Shown here piece after piece: positions 5,268 to 5,375 of a stretch of DNA of 5,375 bases. Both the position numbers and the translations under genes were made by a program. Below the pieces are notes generated by a model that was not told the origin of the DNA, made no database searches, and saw only the letters and a list, made by a program, of their open reading frames with translations. The stretch covers positions 1 through 5,375 of the forward strand of contig JACZRM010000138.1 of the NCBI GenBank assembly GCA_022576105.1, given 5' to 3'. Origin of the DNA: Chloroflexota bacterium. Its GTDB lineage: Bacteria > Chloroflexota > Dehalococcoidia > UBA3495. Each line of letters opens with the position of its first letter. The first letter of the stretch is position 1.

Positions 5268-5375
5268 GTATTCCGCTTGCGACCCAGCCAGCGGTCGAAC
5301 CAGTCGCGGGTGCGAACGGCTACTTCGCTGGTCGGATCTTGCGGTCTGGTTGGCGGTGGTTCAGATTGTCGATGT

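Noticed and set aside
5262..5374. Minus-strand frame ending at TAG 5264-5262 (reads ...VAVRTRDWFDRWLG...), possible C-terminus of an upstream hydrolase
   Set aside because: Only 37 codons are visible, and the GAF-like sequence in the overlapping frame is a better explanation. Kept only as an alternative in the frameshift finding.

Overview
The window carries four genes, with no rRNA, tRNA, CRISPR array or complete insertion sequence. DNA is moderately GC-rich. The families present (PIG-L/LmbE deacetylase with a TNGDKGTGD-type sequence, multi-GAF sensor kinase with an 'LAH..(Y)SPLTSIKGYTE' H-box, orphan low-complexity-linker protein) and the C-rich/G-rich hairpin repeats between genes fit Chloroflexota (Dehalococcoidia/SAR202-like) best. 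That placement is inference from family feel, not a search, and should be held at about 50%.

Layout. 1-324 is non-coding and holds a C-run/G-run inverted repeat (38-108). 325-978 (+) encodes an orphan 217-aa protein: a small N-terminal domain, a disordered linker with ETVAP pentapeptide repeats, and a C-terminal domain that ends like a winged helix. 1149-2561 (+) is a complete 470-aa aldehyde dehydrogenase with all catalytic residues and a good ribosome binding site; a longer reading frame starting at 1071 is less likely. 2562-2925 is a 364-base gap with a MITE-like pair of C-rich hairpins, a strong terminator hairpin, a perfect TATAAT box, a potentially structured leader and a degenerate 15-16-base tandem repeat whose last copy contains the start codon of the next gene. 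2926-3672 (+) is a complete PIG-L/LmbE deacetylase. 3673-3866 separates the convergent genes. 3867-5267 (-) is a GAF-GAF-histidine-kinase-like protein whose N-terminal end is unresolved.

How the genes relate. They do not form an obvious operon: each plus-strand gene is separated from the next by 170-364 bases, the deacetylase probably has its own promoter, and the kinase-like gene faces the other way. No shared pathway can be argued from the sequence.

Most notable is the minus-strand protein. It keeps the phospho-acceptor His but lacks the adjacent acidic residue, the N-box asparagines and the glycine-rich ATP-binding boxes, so it looks like a pseudo-histidine kinase. Its first GAF domain also reads upstream past the first start codon into a stop at 5361-5363, pointing to a frameshift, decay or sequence error. 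I see no convincing new multi-gene system here.
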